64,000 nucleotides of DNA from Luteibacter yeojuensis (GTDB lineage: Bacteria > Pseudomonadota > Gammaproteobacteria > Xanthomonadales > Rhodanobacteraceae). The stretch's first letter is position 1; every line of letters starts with the position of its first letter. A program made the position numbers and the translations under genes. The stretch is taken from NCBI RefSeq assembly GCF_000964085.1, contig NZ_JZRB01000016.1:1-64000 (forward strand), given 5' to 3'. Below the pieces are notes generated by a model that searched no databases, was not told the DNA's origin, and saw only the letters and a program-made list of their open reading frames with translations. This document shows, piece after piece, positions 9,801-17,746 of the stretch.

Positions 9801-10095
9801 CATCCTGTGGTACCAGGACGACCGCTTCCAGGCGCGCGTGGCGTACAACTACCGCTCCAAGCGCGCCGTGGAGGATAGCGTCGGCGGCATCACGGGCCTT
9901 GAGATGTACGAGGCGCCACAGAAGTACATCGATGCCTCCATCTCGTACAAGTTCGCCAAGCAGCTGGAAGTGTTCCTCAACGGCACGAACCTCACCAACG
10001 AGTACCAGCATTACTATCTGACCTGGAAAGACCAGCCCGGGCACTCGTCGTTCTCCGAGCGCATGTTCATGCTCGGCATCCGTGGCCAGTGGTAG
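6895..10095 (+). CDS. TonB-dependent receptor (large, carbohydrate type)
   Basis: 1066 aa outer-membrane transporter. It has a signal peptide (residues 1-28), a short Ala/Pro-rich linker, then a plug domain beginning near residue 75 with QDSITAENIGALPDTTITDSLQRITGVQI and VDVRGLP, typical of the large xanthomonad sugar receptors. The long beta-barrel ends in the aromatic residue Trp (GIRGQW) used for BAM insertion. GAGGT lies before ATG 6895. In these bacteria such receptors with adjacent glycosidases and permease form carbohydrate-utilisation loci. Amino-sugar oligosaccharides are the inferred cargo, from the GH20 and GH2 neighbours. Only 8 nt separate it from the permease. Confidence 0.93.
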   Translation: MSRALRKHPLSFAITVTLLAVASTQAGASTFFDVQQDGQPAQATTTQATSPPPAAKKGAGKEGEGDQAQNAVDLSGVTVTGVRASQMKAIDVKRDADKIQDSITAENIGALPDTTITDSLQRITGVQINRDAGVGTSVDVRGLPQVGTMLNGEVFITADQIDSQQPDFSMLPSTLFHGADVVKSATADETDAGISGAIDLHTYRPWDLPSGFTYSYSANGERGSTTKHTGPEANGLFSYNDNGRWGFLLSGDYSDTRRMNSTEGLDSYGVVLNGENAASAGGYNGFLTPWNDAPIPSQIVQNADGSVDVNGDGKSNGVFMGSQNFAINQIFTERKRKSANASFQFDIGSGLSLTADYFYSQQHEFDRNAGIQFNSTNWQGATYVPLQSHDTGQPALGSYGTPEPGWEGSNIFTTQVYQKWPGDVESYSQMIRKFSDAKNLNLQLDYDDGGPFTATLRGIHDTAAQHLQETDVNISDSDGALWPNVLADGVTEDQVPPGTMIYPAELGGNRVFNANGIPQNTIPITADFRGRYLKISTPAELAAAFADPNAWTMKTLESSGNYDRKVALNALRFDGKFEFSDGFKLKFGVRNSIRDASNEGWTFEVPVYAGMGATDPNGCLVRYVGADVVLNSGSCTAGNELGYYRGGPLSALAMPNTAAPLANNFKAYNNLLGSGINFWAIDPNAMKDPEAYWKSLYPDTVRVGEPGTTWGVRLKELSGYLQGDFNGMIGNMPYSGNVGVRLIRSKLDVTQHLSGDPGAYGDEAEDVGRDITKRSYQDVLPSANFALDVTDSLKVRLAYSKNMMPLNLSTWAGGLQLNYSLSETPDGPLYRVSNGTSSGNPHLDPWRSTNFGASAEYYINPSSMVSLALFRINVDSFIKNGSVTDCTLPDEDGVVRNHCIVITQPVQGTGNSIKGAELDYRQGFTFLPGILSKTGMEVNATYAPSNSGEKDLAGKKIPFQDNSTESGNFILWYQDDRFQARVAYNYRSKRAVEDSVGGITGLEMYEAPQKYIDASISYKFAKQLEVFLNGTNLTNEYQHYYLTWKDQPGHSSFSERMFMLGIRGQW

Positions 10096-10103
10096 GGGAA
10101 CCC

Positions 10104-11465
10104 ATGAGCGAGCGTAGTTTCCATCGGTCGATCGGTGTCTTCTCGGGCACCGCCATCAACATGACGCAGATGTGCGGCATCGGGCCATTCATCACCATCC
10201 CGTTGATGGTTGCGGCCATGGGCGGCCCGCAGGCCATCGTCGGGTGGGTCGTCGGTGCCCTGCTGGCGATGGCCGATGGCCTGGTGTGGGCGGAGCTGGG
10301 CGCGGCCATGCCCGGCTCCGGCGGCACCTACGTGTACCTGCGCAAGGCGTTCCAGCAGCGGACGGGCAAGCTCATGCCCTTCCTCTTCATCTGGACGATG
10401 CTGCTGGCCATCCCGTTGCTCATGTCCACGGGCATCATCGGCATGGTGGAGTACCTGCAGTTCTTCTTCCCGAACATGGGCTGGGGTACCACGCACGTCG
10501 TGGGCGTGGCAGCGACGGGGCTGGTCACCTGGATGCTTTACCGCCGGATCGAATCGGTGCGCGTCATCACCATCGCGCTGTGGGTGATCATGCTCGTGTC
10601 GATCATCGGCGTGGCGGCGGCCGGGTTCTCGCACTTCGATGCGAAGCTGGCATTCAACTTCCCGCCCGGGGCCTTTGGCTCGCGCTTCTTCGTCGGGCTC
10701 GGGGCCGGCCTCATCATCGGCGTCTACGATTACCTGGGCTACAACACCACGGCCTATATCGGCGATGAGCTGCGTGACCCGGGGCATACGATGCCGCGCA
10801 CCATCATCATCTCGATCATGGCCATGATGGTGGTGTATCTGCTGTTGAACATCAGCGTGCTGGGCGTGGCGCCGTGGCAGGAGATTGCCACGTCCAAGTC
10901 GGTCGCGTCGCTCGTGGTGGAGCGTAGCTGGGGCCATGCCGCGGCGGCGGTCATGACCACGCTGATCATCATCACGGCGCTGGCATCCGTATTCACGGGG
11001 TTGCTGGGTGGTTCACGCGTGCCCTTCGAGGCCGCACGGGACAAGGTATTCCTGTCGGCCTTCGGCCGCCTTCATGCGAAGGGTGGCTTCCCGCATGTCG
11101 CCTTGCTGACCATGGGCATCGTGACGGCCATCGGCACGTTCTTCGACCTCACCGAGGTCATCAACATGCTGCTGACCGCGACGATCCTGGTGCAGTCCAT
11201 AGCCCAGGTCGTGGCGCTCGTCGTGCTCCGCCGCCGGGAGCCGGGGTTGCCGCGGCCTTACAGGCAATGGCTTTACCCGGTGCCATGCATCATCGCGCTA
11301 GTGGGCTGGGTGTATGTCTACGTCTCCGCATCCACTCTGTCGCTGATGCTGTCGGGCGCATGGATCGCCGCCGGCCTCGTCGTTTTCGCACTCTGGGCCC
11401 GCGTCAATGCCGCATGGCCGTTCGCCCCCCTGGAAACCCGGCACGCCGCCGTGCGGGAGTCGTAG
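10104..11465 (+). CDS. APC-superfamily permease
   Basis: 453 aa. About 12 hydrophobic segments; the first contains GTAINMTQMCGIGPFITIPLM, the unwound helix-1 substrate motif typical of amino acid-polyamine-organocation transporters. AGGGGAA lies a few nt before ATG 10104, and the earlier in-frame GTG at 10089 is inside the receptor stop region. APC members carry amino acids and amines. Within this locus, transport of an amino sugar such as glucosamine or of a related cleavage product across the inner membrane is an inference from context. It is followed after 4 nt by the GH2 enzyme, so the two are surely cotranscribed. Confidence 0.85.
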   Translation: MSERSFHRSIGVFSGTAINMTQMCGIGPFITIPLMVAAMGGPQAIVGWVVGALLAMADGLVWAELGAAMPGSGGTYVYLRKAFQQRTGKLMPFLFIWTMLLAIPLLMSTGIIGMVEYLQFFFPNMGWGTTHVVGVAATGLVTWMLYRRIESVRVITIALWVIMLVSIIGVAAAGFSHFDAKLAFNFPPGAFGSRFFVGLGAGLIIGVYDYLGYNTTAYIGDELRDPGHTMPRTIIISIMAMMVVYLLLNISVLGVAPWQEIATSKSVASLVVERSWGHAAAAVMTTLIIITALASVFTGLLGGSRVPFEAARDKVFLSAFGRLHAKGGFPHVALLTMGIVTAIGTFFDLTEVINMLLTATILVQSIAQVVALVVLRRREPGLPRPYRQWLYPVPCIIALVGWVYVYVSASTLSLMLSGAWIAAGLVVFALWARVNAAWPFAPLETRHAAVRES

Positions 11466-11469
11466 CACC

Positions 11470-14157
11470 ATGCACACCACCCTCCGTTCTGCCGTCACCG
11501 CCGCCTTCGTGGCGTGCCTGGCCGTCGCCCCCGTCGCGATGGCCGCGACCACCTATGCCGATACACGCGTCGCCGCCGACGCGGGCACCGTTACGCCCAT
11601 CAGCCGCTGGCATATCCAGGATGTCGCCAAGGCGCCACAGGATGGCGCGGCCATTTCCGCCAGCGGCTTCGCCACGAAGGAGTGGTACCCGGTTACCGGC
11701 CGTGCGACGGTCATGGCGGGCCTGCTCGAGAACGACGTCTTCAAAGGCGACGTGTTCCACAGCGATAACCTCCGCGCCGTGCAGGTACCCGATGCGAGCG
11801 GCAACCTGTTCGTGACCCCATGGTGGTATCGCGCCGGCGTGGTGCTGCCGAAAGCGGGCGCGGGGCGACACACGTTGCTGCGCACGCACGGCATCATCGC
11901 CAGCGCCGACGTGTGGGTGAACGGCAAGCAGGTGGCCGACCATGCGGACGTTGCCGGGGCCTATCCCGTACGCGACATCGATATCACGCAGGCGGTACAC
12001 GGCGGTGCGAACGCCGTGGCGTTGAAGGTCTATCCCGGTGACCCGCGCATGGTCCTGTCCATCGGCTGGGTGGACTGGAACCCCACGCCGCCCGACAACA
12101 ACATGGGCCCGTGGCGCGGGGTGGATATCCTGCAGACCGGGCCCGTGGCGCTCAGCGCACCCCACGTGGCCACGACCCTTTCGGCGGATCTCAAGCAGGC
12201 CACGCTGGCCACGACGGTAACAGCCAGGAACCTGGATTCCGTGGCGCACGATGCGACGCTGTCCGGCACGGTCGCCGACAAACCCATCCAGCAGACCGTC
12301 CATCTCGGTTCCGGCGAAACGAAGGTGGTGTCGCTAGCGACCGGCGCATCGCCGTCGGTGGTACTGGATAACCCGAAGGTGTGGTGGCCCATCGGCATGG
12401 GTGGACACCCGCTCTACGACATGAAGGTGTCGGCGACCGTCGATGGCGCGACCTCGGACCGCGCGGCCACGACGTTCGGCGTGCGCCGCGTCGAGTCCGC
12501 GCTGACGCGCCAGGGCTACCGCCAGTTCACCATCAACGGCAAGCCGCTATTGATCCGTGGCGGTGGCTGGGCGCCCGACATGTTTCTCCGCGACGATCCC
12601 GCGCGTATGGAAGCCGAATTCAGTTACGTCGTGAACCTGGGCATCAACACGATCCGCAGCGAAGGCAAGCTGGAGAATGATCGCTTCTACGACCTCGCCG
12701 ACCGCAACGGCATCATGGTGCTGGCCGGCTGGGAATGTTGCGACAAGTGGGAGGCCGCCGCCAAGACCGGTGGCCTGCCGTGGAATGACGCGGACATGCG
12801 CGTGGCACAGGCATCGATGGAAAGCGAGGCGCGCCTGCTTCGCAACCACCCCTCGGTGATCGGCTTCTTCATCGGCAGCGACCACGCGCCGCCGCCCGCG
12901 CTGTCGAAGATGTACACCGATACGCTGCATGCCGAGGGCTGGACGCTGCCGATCATCTCGGCCGCGGTACCCGAAGGCACGCCCGAGGCCGGCCTTTCGG
13001 GTACGAAGATGGCGGGCCCGTACGACTGGATTCCGCCGTCGTACTGGTATGCCGACAAATTCGGTGCGGCCTTCGGGTTTGACTCTGAAGTCAGCGCCGG
13101 TGCCGTGATCCCGCGCCTCGAAGACGTGCAGCGCATGCTTTCGGTCCAGGAGCAGGAAGCCCTGTGGAAATACCCGGAAACGCGCCAGTTCCATGCATCG
13201 GCCGACTGGTCCACCTTCGCCGTGCTCACGCCGTTCGATACGGCGCTGGCGAAGCGCTACGGCGCACCCAAGGGCCTCGAGGACTACGTGGCGAAAGCCC
13301 AGCTCGATAACTACGACGGCGTGCGTGCGCAATTCGAAGCGTTCAATGCGCGCATGGGTGCGGCCAACCCGGCCACCGGCGTCATCTACTGGATGCTCAA
13401 CAACGCGTGGCCATCGCTGCACTGGCATCTCTACGACTACTACCTGAACCCGGCCGGCGCTTACTACGGTGCGAAGAAGGCGAACGAGCCGGTGCACATC
13501 CAGTACTCGTACGATTCGCGCGCCGTCATGGTGGTGAACCATACGCTGGAGGATCGCCACGGGTTGGTGGCTTCGCTAAAGGTCCGCAACCTCGACGGCA
13601 GCGTGCGCTTCGAGAAGCAGGTGGCAGGGATCGACCTGCAAGGCAACCACGCCCAGGCCGTGCTCGACCTGCCGGCGGTCACCGGGCTGTCGCCCGTCTA
13701 CTTCATCGAGCTCACCCTCGCGGGTGCCGACGGCAAGCAGGCCAGCCGCAACGTGTACTGGCTCTCCACGCGCCCCGACAAGCTGGATTGGGCGAAGTCG
13801 AACTGGTACCTCACGCCGCTGACGCAGTACGGCGACTTCACCGCCCTGGCCTCGCTACCCAGGGCCACCCACACGCTGCGGGTGTCGACGGCGCGCGAGG
13901 GTGACGAGGAGGTCGCCACCGTCACGCTCTCCGTACCTGCCTCGTCCCCGGCCGTCGCCGTGCAGGAACATCTTTCGATCCGTCGTGGCGCCAAGGGCGA
14001 CCTTGCGCTGCCCGTGAGGTGGACTGACAATGACGTGACGCTGTGGCCCGGCCAGTCGGTCGTACTCACGGCGCGCTACCCGGCGCAGGGCAACGCGGCC
14101 GCGGTGGTCGAGGTATCCGGTTGGAATACGGCAGCCACCCAGGGAACGAAGCATTGA
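11470..14157 (+). CDS. GH2 exo-beta-D-glucosaminidase-like hydrolase
   Basis: 895 aa from ATG 11470 with a signal peptide (residues 1-24). The order is sugar-binding jelly roll, Ig-like domain, TIM barrel (from about residue 330) and C-terminal Ig domains, as in GH2. The barrel has GWECCDKWE, the acid/base region FIGSDHAPP with Asp471, and the nucleophile region DSEVSAG with Glu540. Replacement of the usual Asn-Glu by Ser-Asp at the acid/base site marks the exochitosanase subfamily (CsxA type) rather than ordinary beta-galactosidases or mannosidases. It probably removes GlcN from the non-reducing end of chitosan oligosaccharides in the periplasm. Activity is inferred from this signature. Confidence 0.87.
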   Translation: MHTTLRSAVTAAFVACLAVAPVAMAATTYADTRVAADAGTVTPISRWHIQDVAKAPQDGAAISASGFATKEWYPVTGRATVMAGLLENDVFKGDVFHSDNLRAVQVPDASGNLFVTPWWYRAGVVLPKAGAGRHTLLRTHGIIASADVWVNGKQVADHADVAGAYPVRDIDITQAVHGGANAVALKVYPGDPRMVLSIGWVDWNPTPPDNNMGPWRGVDILQTGPVALSAPHVATTLSADLKQATLATTVTARNLDSVAHDATLSGTVADKPIQQTVHLGSGETKVVSLATGASPSVVLDNPKVWWPIGMGGHPLYDMKVSATVDGATSDRAATTFGVRRVESALTRQGYRQFTINGKPLLIRGGGWAPDMFLRDDPARMEAEFSYVVNLGINTIRSEGKLENDRFYDLADRNGIMVLAGWECCDKWEAAAKTGGLPWNDADMRVAQASMESEARLLRNHPSVIGFFIGSDHAPPPALSKMYTDTLHAEGWTLPIISAAVPEGTPEAGLSGTKMAGPYDWIPPSYWYADKFGAAFGFDSEVSAGAVIPRLEDVQRMLSVQEQEALWKYPETRQFHASADWSTFAVLTPFDTALAKRYGAPKGLEDYVAKAQLDNYDGVRAQFEAFNARMGAANPATGVIYWMLNNAWPSLHWHLYDYYLNPAGAYYGAKKANEPVHIQYSYDSRAVMVVNHTLEDRHGLVASLKVRNLDGSVRFEKQVAGIDLQGNHAQAVLDLPAVTGLSPVYFIELTLAGADGKQASRNVYWLSTRPDKLDWAKSNWYLTPLTQYGDFTALASLPRATHTLRVSTAREGDEEVATVTLSVPASSPAVAVQEHLSIRRGAKGDLALPVRWTDNDVTLWPGQSVVLTARYPAQGNAAAVVEVSGWNTAATQGTKH

Positions 14158-14167
14158 AGAGGCCTTC

Positions 14168-15178
14168 ATGTCGCGCGTGACCATCAACGATGTGGCTCGT
14201 GCGTCCGATACGTCGAAGAAGACCGTTTCCCGCGTGCTCAACCAGGAGCCGGGCGTGCGCAAGGAAGTGCGCGACCGCGTGCTGGCCGCTGTCGCCGAGC
14301 TGAAGTACCGGCCGCTGGCATCGGCGCGCAGCCTCGCATCCAATCGCTCCTTCATGATCGGCCTGCTGTACGACAACCTGTCGCCCAGTTACGTCATGGA
14401 AGTGCAGGCCGGCGTGCAGGAGGCCTGCGAGGCGCACCAGTACAGCATGATGGTGCAGCCGCTGGATTCCACGGCGGCGGATTTCATGGAGCGCGTGGAA
14501 GGCATCCTGTGGCGCCACCGCCCCGATGGCCTGGTCCTTACACCGCCCATTACCGACCACCCGGCCTTGCTCGCGCACCTGTGCGCCACGGGCACGCCAT
14601 TCACGTCCATCGCGCCGCGCAAGCCCAAGGGCATCGCGGGGGTGATCCTCCAGGAACGGGAAGCTGCCGCGGCGATGGTGGACCATCTCGTCGCGCTGGG
14701 GCACCGGCGCATCGCGCACATCATCGGCGACCCGAAACACGGCGCCGGCGTGTGGCGCCTCGCGGGCTTCCGCGATGGCCTGGAGCGTGCGGGCATCGAG
14801 GAGCGCGCCGAGTACATGGTGCAGGGCCGCTTCTCGTTCGAATCCGGCGTGAAGGCCGCGCGGCAGTTGCTACAGCTGAAGCAGCGGCCCACCGCGATCT
14901 TCGCGGCCGACGACGACATGGCCGTCGGCGCCATCTGGGCGGCCGCCGAAGCGGGCGTGTCAGTGCCTGGCGAGGTCTCCATCTGCGGCTTCGACGACAC
15001 CACCATCGCCACCCAGGTGTGGCCCCTGCTCACCACGGTGCACCAGCCCGTACGCGACATGGGCAAGCGGGCTACCGAAGAACTGCTGTTGGGGCTGCTC
15101 GGCAAGGGCGAGCCCCGCATGGTCGAAGTCGATTACCTGATGCGGTTGCGCGATTCCACCGCGCCCGCACCCCGATAG
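14168..15178 (+). CDS. LacI-family transcriptional regulator
   Basis: 336 aa. The N-terminal HTH reads VTINDVARASDTSKKTVSRVLN, followed by the hinge region and a periplasmic-binding-protein-like effector domain that ends with IATQVWPLLTTVHQP and MGKRATEELL. It lies in the middle of the glycan operon (10 nt after GH2, 12 nt before the sulfotransferase) instead of being divergent, so it is expected to be autoregulated with the operon. Its likely site is the CG-centred palindrome at 3297-3310. The inducer is probably a sugar from the pathway. Confidence 0.92.
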   Translation: MSRVTINDVARASDTSKKTVSRVLNQEPGVRKEVRDRVLAAVAELKYRPLASARSLASNRSFMIGLLYDNLSPSYVMEVQAGVQEACEAHQYSMMVQPLDSTAADFMERVEGILWRHRPDGLVLTPPITDHPALLAHLCATGTPFTSIAPRKPKGIAGVILQEREAAAAMVDHLVALGHRRIAHIIGDPKHGAGVWRLAGFRDGLERAGIEERAEYMVQGRFSFESGVKAARQLLQLKQRPTAIFAADDDMAVGAIWAAAEAGVSVPGEVSICGFDDTTIATQVWPLLTTVHQPVRDMGKRATEELLLGLLGKGEPRMVEVDYLMRLRDSTAPAPR

Positions 15179-15190
15179 AGGACGCACCGC

Positions 15191-16015
15191 ATGGCACCCC
15201 AGCGCCGGTTCCACTTCATTTCTGGCCTGCCGCGTGCGGGTACCACCTTGCTCGCCGCCATCCTCAACCAGAACCCGCGGTTCCGGGCGGGCATGACCAG
15301 CCCGGTGGCCGACATCATGGGTGTCGTCGTGGCCGAGGCCAGCACCAGGAACGATTTCGCCTTCGATGTCACCGACGAACAGCGCACGGCACTGCTGCGC
15401 GGCCTCGTCGAGAACTTTTACTCGGTGGATACCGAGACGGAAGTGATCTTCGACATGAGCCGCCTGTGGTGCAGCCGCATGGGCCTGCTCAACGCGCTGT
15501 TCCCGGGTGTGAAAGTGGTGGCCTGCGTCCGCCAGCTGGCCTGGGTGCTCGACAGCATGGAGCGGCTGGTGCAGAAGCAGCCCGTCAGCGTCAGCAAGGT
15601 GTTCCGCTACGACACCAACACCACGGTATATTCGCGCGTCGAGGCACTGACCGATCCACGCGGCATGGTGGGCTTCGCCTACCAGGCCACGAAGGAAGCC
15701 TTCTACGGCGAACATGCGCGTGACCACCTGTTGCTCCTCACATACGAGAGCCTCGTGCGCGCCCCGGAAGCCTCCGTCCGGGCGGTCTACGCGTTCCTTG
15801 GTGAACCCTGGTTCGAGCACGACTTCAACCACATCCAGTACAACGCCGATGAGTTCGACGCCCGCGTCGGCATGCCCGGCCTGCACACGGTTCGCGCGAA
15901 AGTCGAGGCCGTCGAGCGGCCGCCCGTGCTGCCGCGCGAGGTCTTCGGCCGCTTTGCCAATGAGGCGTTCTGGGCGGACCCGAAGAACAACGTCAATCAG
16001 GTCACCATCGTTTGA
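15191..16015 (+). CDS. PAPS-dependent sulfotransferase
   Basis: 274 aa, soluble. The N-terminal FISGLPRAGTTLLAAIL is the 5'-phosphosulfate-binding loop, and VVACVRQLAWVLDSMERLV near residues 110-128 gives the Arg/Ser of the 3'-phosphate-binding motif. FEHDFNHIQY lies near the C-terminus. The family moves sulfate from PAPS to a hydroxyl or amine of a carbohydrate, lipid or small molecule. The next gene makes PAPS and its ATG lies 2 nt past this stop, so donor and transferase are made together. The acceptor is unknown; an amino-sugar glycan is suggested by the locus. GAGGA precedes the ATG. Confidence 0.85.
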   Translation: MAPQRRFHFISGLPRAGTTLLAAILNQNPRFRAGMTSPVADIMGVVVAEASTRNDFAFDVTDEQRTALLRGLVENFYSVDTETEVIFDMSRLWCSRMGLLNALFPGVKVVACVRQLAWVLDSMERLVQKQPVSVSKVFRYDTNTTVYSRVEALTDPRGMVGFAYQATKEAFYGEHARDHLLLLTYESLVRAPEASVRAVYAFLGEPWFEHDFNHIQYNADEFDARVGMPGLHTVRAKVEAVERPPVLPREVFGRFANEAFWADPKNNVNQVTIV

Positions 16016-16017
16016 CC

Positions 16018-17724
16018 ATGCTGGTCGAGCCGCACGGTGGCGTGCTGAAGGATCTTTACCTGCCTGTCGACGAGGCCCATGACGCGCGCCGCGCATCGGG
16101 CACGCTACCTTCCGTGGTGCTCGACAATCGCCACCTGTGCGACCTCGAGTTGCTGCTCGATGGCGCGTTCTCGCCGCTTGAAGGCTTCATGGGCGAGGCG
16201 GACTACCGCGCGGTAGTAGACGGCATGCGGCTTGCCGATGGCGCGCTGTGGCCGATGCCCATCCCGCTGGATATCACCGAAGGAGCCGCCGCGCCGCTGA
16301 CAGCAGGGCAGGACGTCGTGCTGCGCGATGTGCAAGGCACGGCCCTGGCCATCCTCACGGTGGCTGACATCTACCGCCCAGACAAGGAACGTGAAGCCCT
16401 GCAGGTATACGGCACGTCGGATCGCCAGCACCCTGGCGTAGCGGATCTGTTCCGCCGTGGCGACGTCTACATCGGTGGCTGCCTTCGCGGCCTGCAGCGC
16501 CCGGCGCACCATGATTTTACCGACCTGCGTGCGTCGCCGCGCGAGATGCGCGAGTTGCTGATCAGCAGCGCATGGGACCGCGTCGTCGCTTTCCAGACGC
16601 GAAACCCGCTGCATCGGGCCCATGTGGAGCTGACGCGTCGCGCCATGGCCGCCGTGGATGGCAAGCTGCTCCTGCACCCTGTCGTCGGCCGTACGAAAGA
16701 AGGCGATATCGACATGTATACGCGGGTGCGCTGCTATCGCGCGCTGCTTGCGCAGTACCCGGAAGGTTCGGTGAAGCTGTCGGTGCTGCCATTGGCGATG
16801 CGCATGGCCGGCCCGCGCGAAGCGCTGTTGCACGCCATCATCCGCAAGAACTTCGGTGCCGGCTTCTTCATCGTGGGGCGCGACCATGCCGGGCCCGGCA
16901 AAGATGCCGCGGGCCAGCCGTTCTATGACCCACTGGCGGCGCAGAAGCTCGTGCAGGCCCATGCGTTTGAGCTGGGCATCACGGTATTGCCGTTCGCGCC
17001 CATGGTGTACTCGCCGTCGCGGGACGCCTATGTAGGCACCGACGAGCTGCGCGACGGCGAAGCCGTCAACGATGTCTCCGGCACGGAACTACGCAAGCAC
17101 CTGCGCGATGGCAGCCCAATCCCGCCATGGTTCACGTACCCCGAGGTGGAGGCCATCCTGCGGCAGCGCTTCCCGCGCACCGAAGGCAAGGGCTGCGCCA
17201 TCTTCTTCACCGGGCATTCGGGTGCGGGCAAGTCCACCATCGCGCAGGCGCTCATGGCGGCCATCCTCGAGCAGGCGGGGCGGCAGGTCAGCATGCTCGA
17301 CGGCGACGAGGTACGCAGGACCTTGTCGGCCGGGCTTGGCTTCTCGCGCGAGGACCGTTCCGCCAACATCCTGCGCATCGCCTATGTCGCCGCCGAGATC
17401 GTCCGCCACGGGGGCATCGCCATCTGCGCGCCGATCGCGCCGTACGCGCAGGATCGCGCCGCTGCGCGGGCGCTGGTGGAGGCCCATGGCCAGTTCATCG
17501 AAGTGCATGTCAGCACCCGCCTCGATGTGTGCGAGGCGCGCGACACCAAGGGCCTTTATGCACAGGCACGCGCGGGCGTGCTGAAGCAGTTCACGGGCAT
17601 CAGTGATCCGTACGAGGTGCCCGACGCGCCAGAGCTCCGGCTCGATGGTGGTGAAGGCACGCCGGCGTCGCTGGCCGCGCGCATCATGGACATCCTGAAG
17701 CAACGGCAGTTACTGTCCGGGTAA
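16018..17724 (+). CDS. Fused sulfate adenylyltransferase / APS kinase (PAPS synthetase)
   Basis: 568 aa from ATG 16018; a TTG two codons earlier overlaps the previous stop. The N-terminal ATP sulfurylase (Sat type, not CysD/CysN) has QTRNPLHRAH at 193-202 and GRDHAGPG. The C-terminal APS kinase starts near residue 390, with the Walker A GHSGAGKS at 399-406 and LDGDEVRRTL. Together they turn sulfate into APS and then PAPS. Bacterial assimilation usually uses CysDNC, so a Sat-APSK fusion next to a sulfotransferase suggests sulfation rather than cysteine synthesis. This domain order is known in some bacteria and in animals reversed. The call is firm; the purpose is inferred. Confidence 0.9.
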   Translation: MLVEPHGGVLKDLYLPVDEAHDARRASGTLPSVVLDNRHLCDLELLLDGAFSPLEGFMGEADYRAVVDGMRLADGALWPMPIPLDITEGAAAPLTAGQDVVLRDVQGTALAILTVADIYRPDKEREALQVYGTSDRQHPGVADLFRRGDVYIGGCLRGLQRPAHHDFTDLRASPREMRELLISSAWDRVVAFQTRNPLHRAHVELTRRAMAAVDGKLLLHPVVGRTKEGDIDMYTRVRCYRALLAQYPEGSVKLSVLPLAMRMAGPREALLHAIIRKNFGAGFFIVGRDHAGPGKDAAGQPFYDPLAAQKLVQAHAFELGITVLPFAPMVYSPSRDAYVGTDELRDGEAVNDVSGTELRKHLRDGSPIPPWFTYPEVEAILRQRFPRTEGKGCAIFFTGHSGAGKSTIAQALMAAILEQAGRQVSMLDGDEVRRTLSAGLGFSREDRSANILRIAYVAAEIVRHGGIAICAPIAPYAQDRAAARALVEAHGQFIEVHVSTRLDVCEARDTKGLYAQARAGVLKQFTGISDPYEVPDAPELRLDGGEGTPASLAARIMDILKQRQLLSG

Positions 17725-17746
17725 CCACAGCAGGGAGCGAAGTGCC

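Noticed and set aside
15191-17724. Nodulation NodH/NodPQ genes
   Set aside because: The PAPS enzyme is a Sat-APS kinase fusion, not NodP/NodQ, and no nod genes (chitin synthase, acyltransferase) are present.
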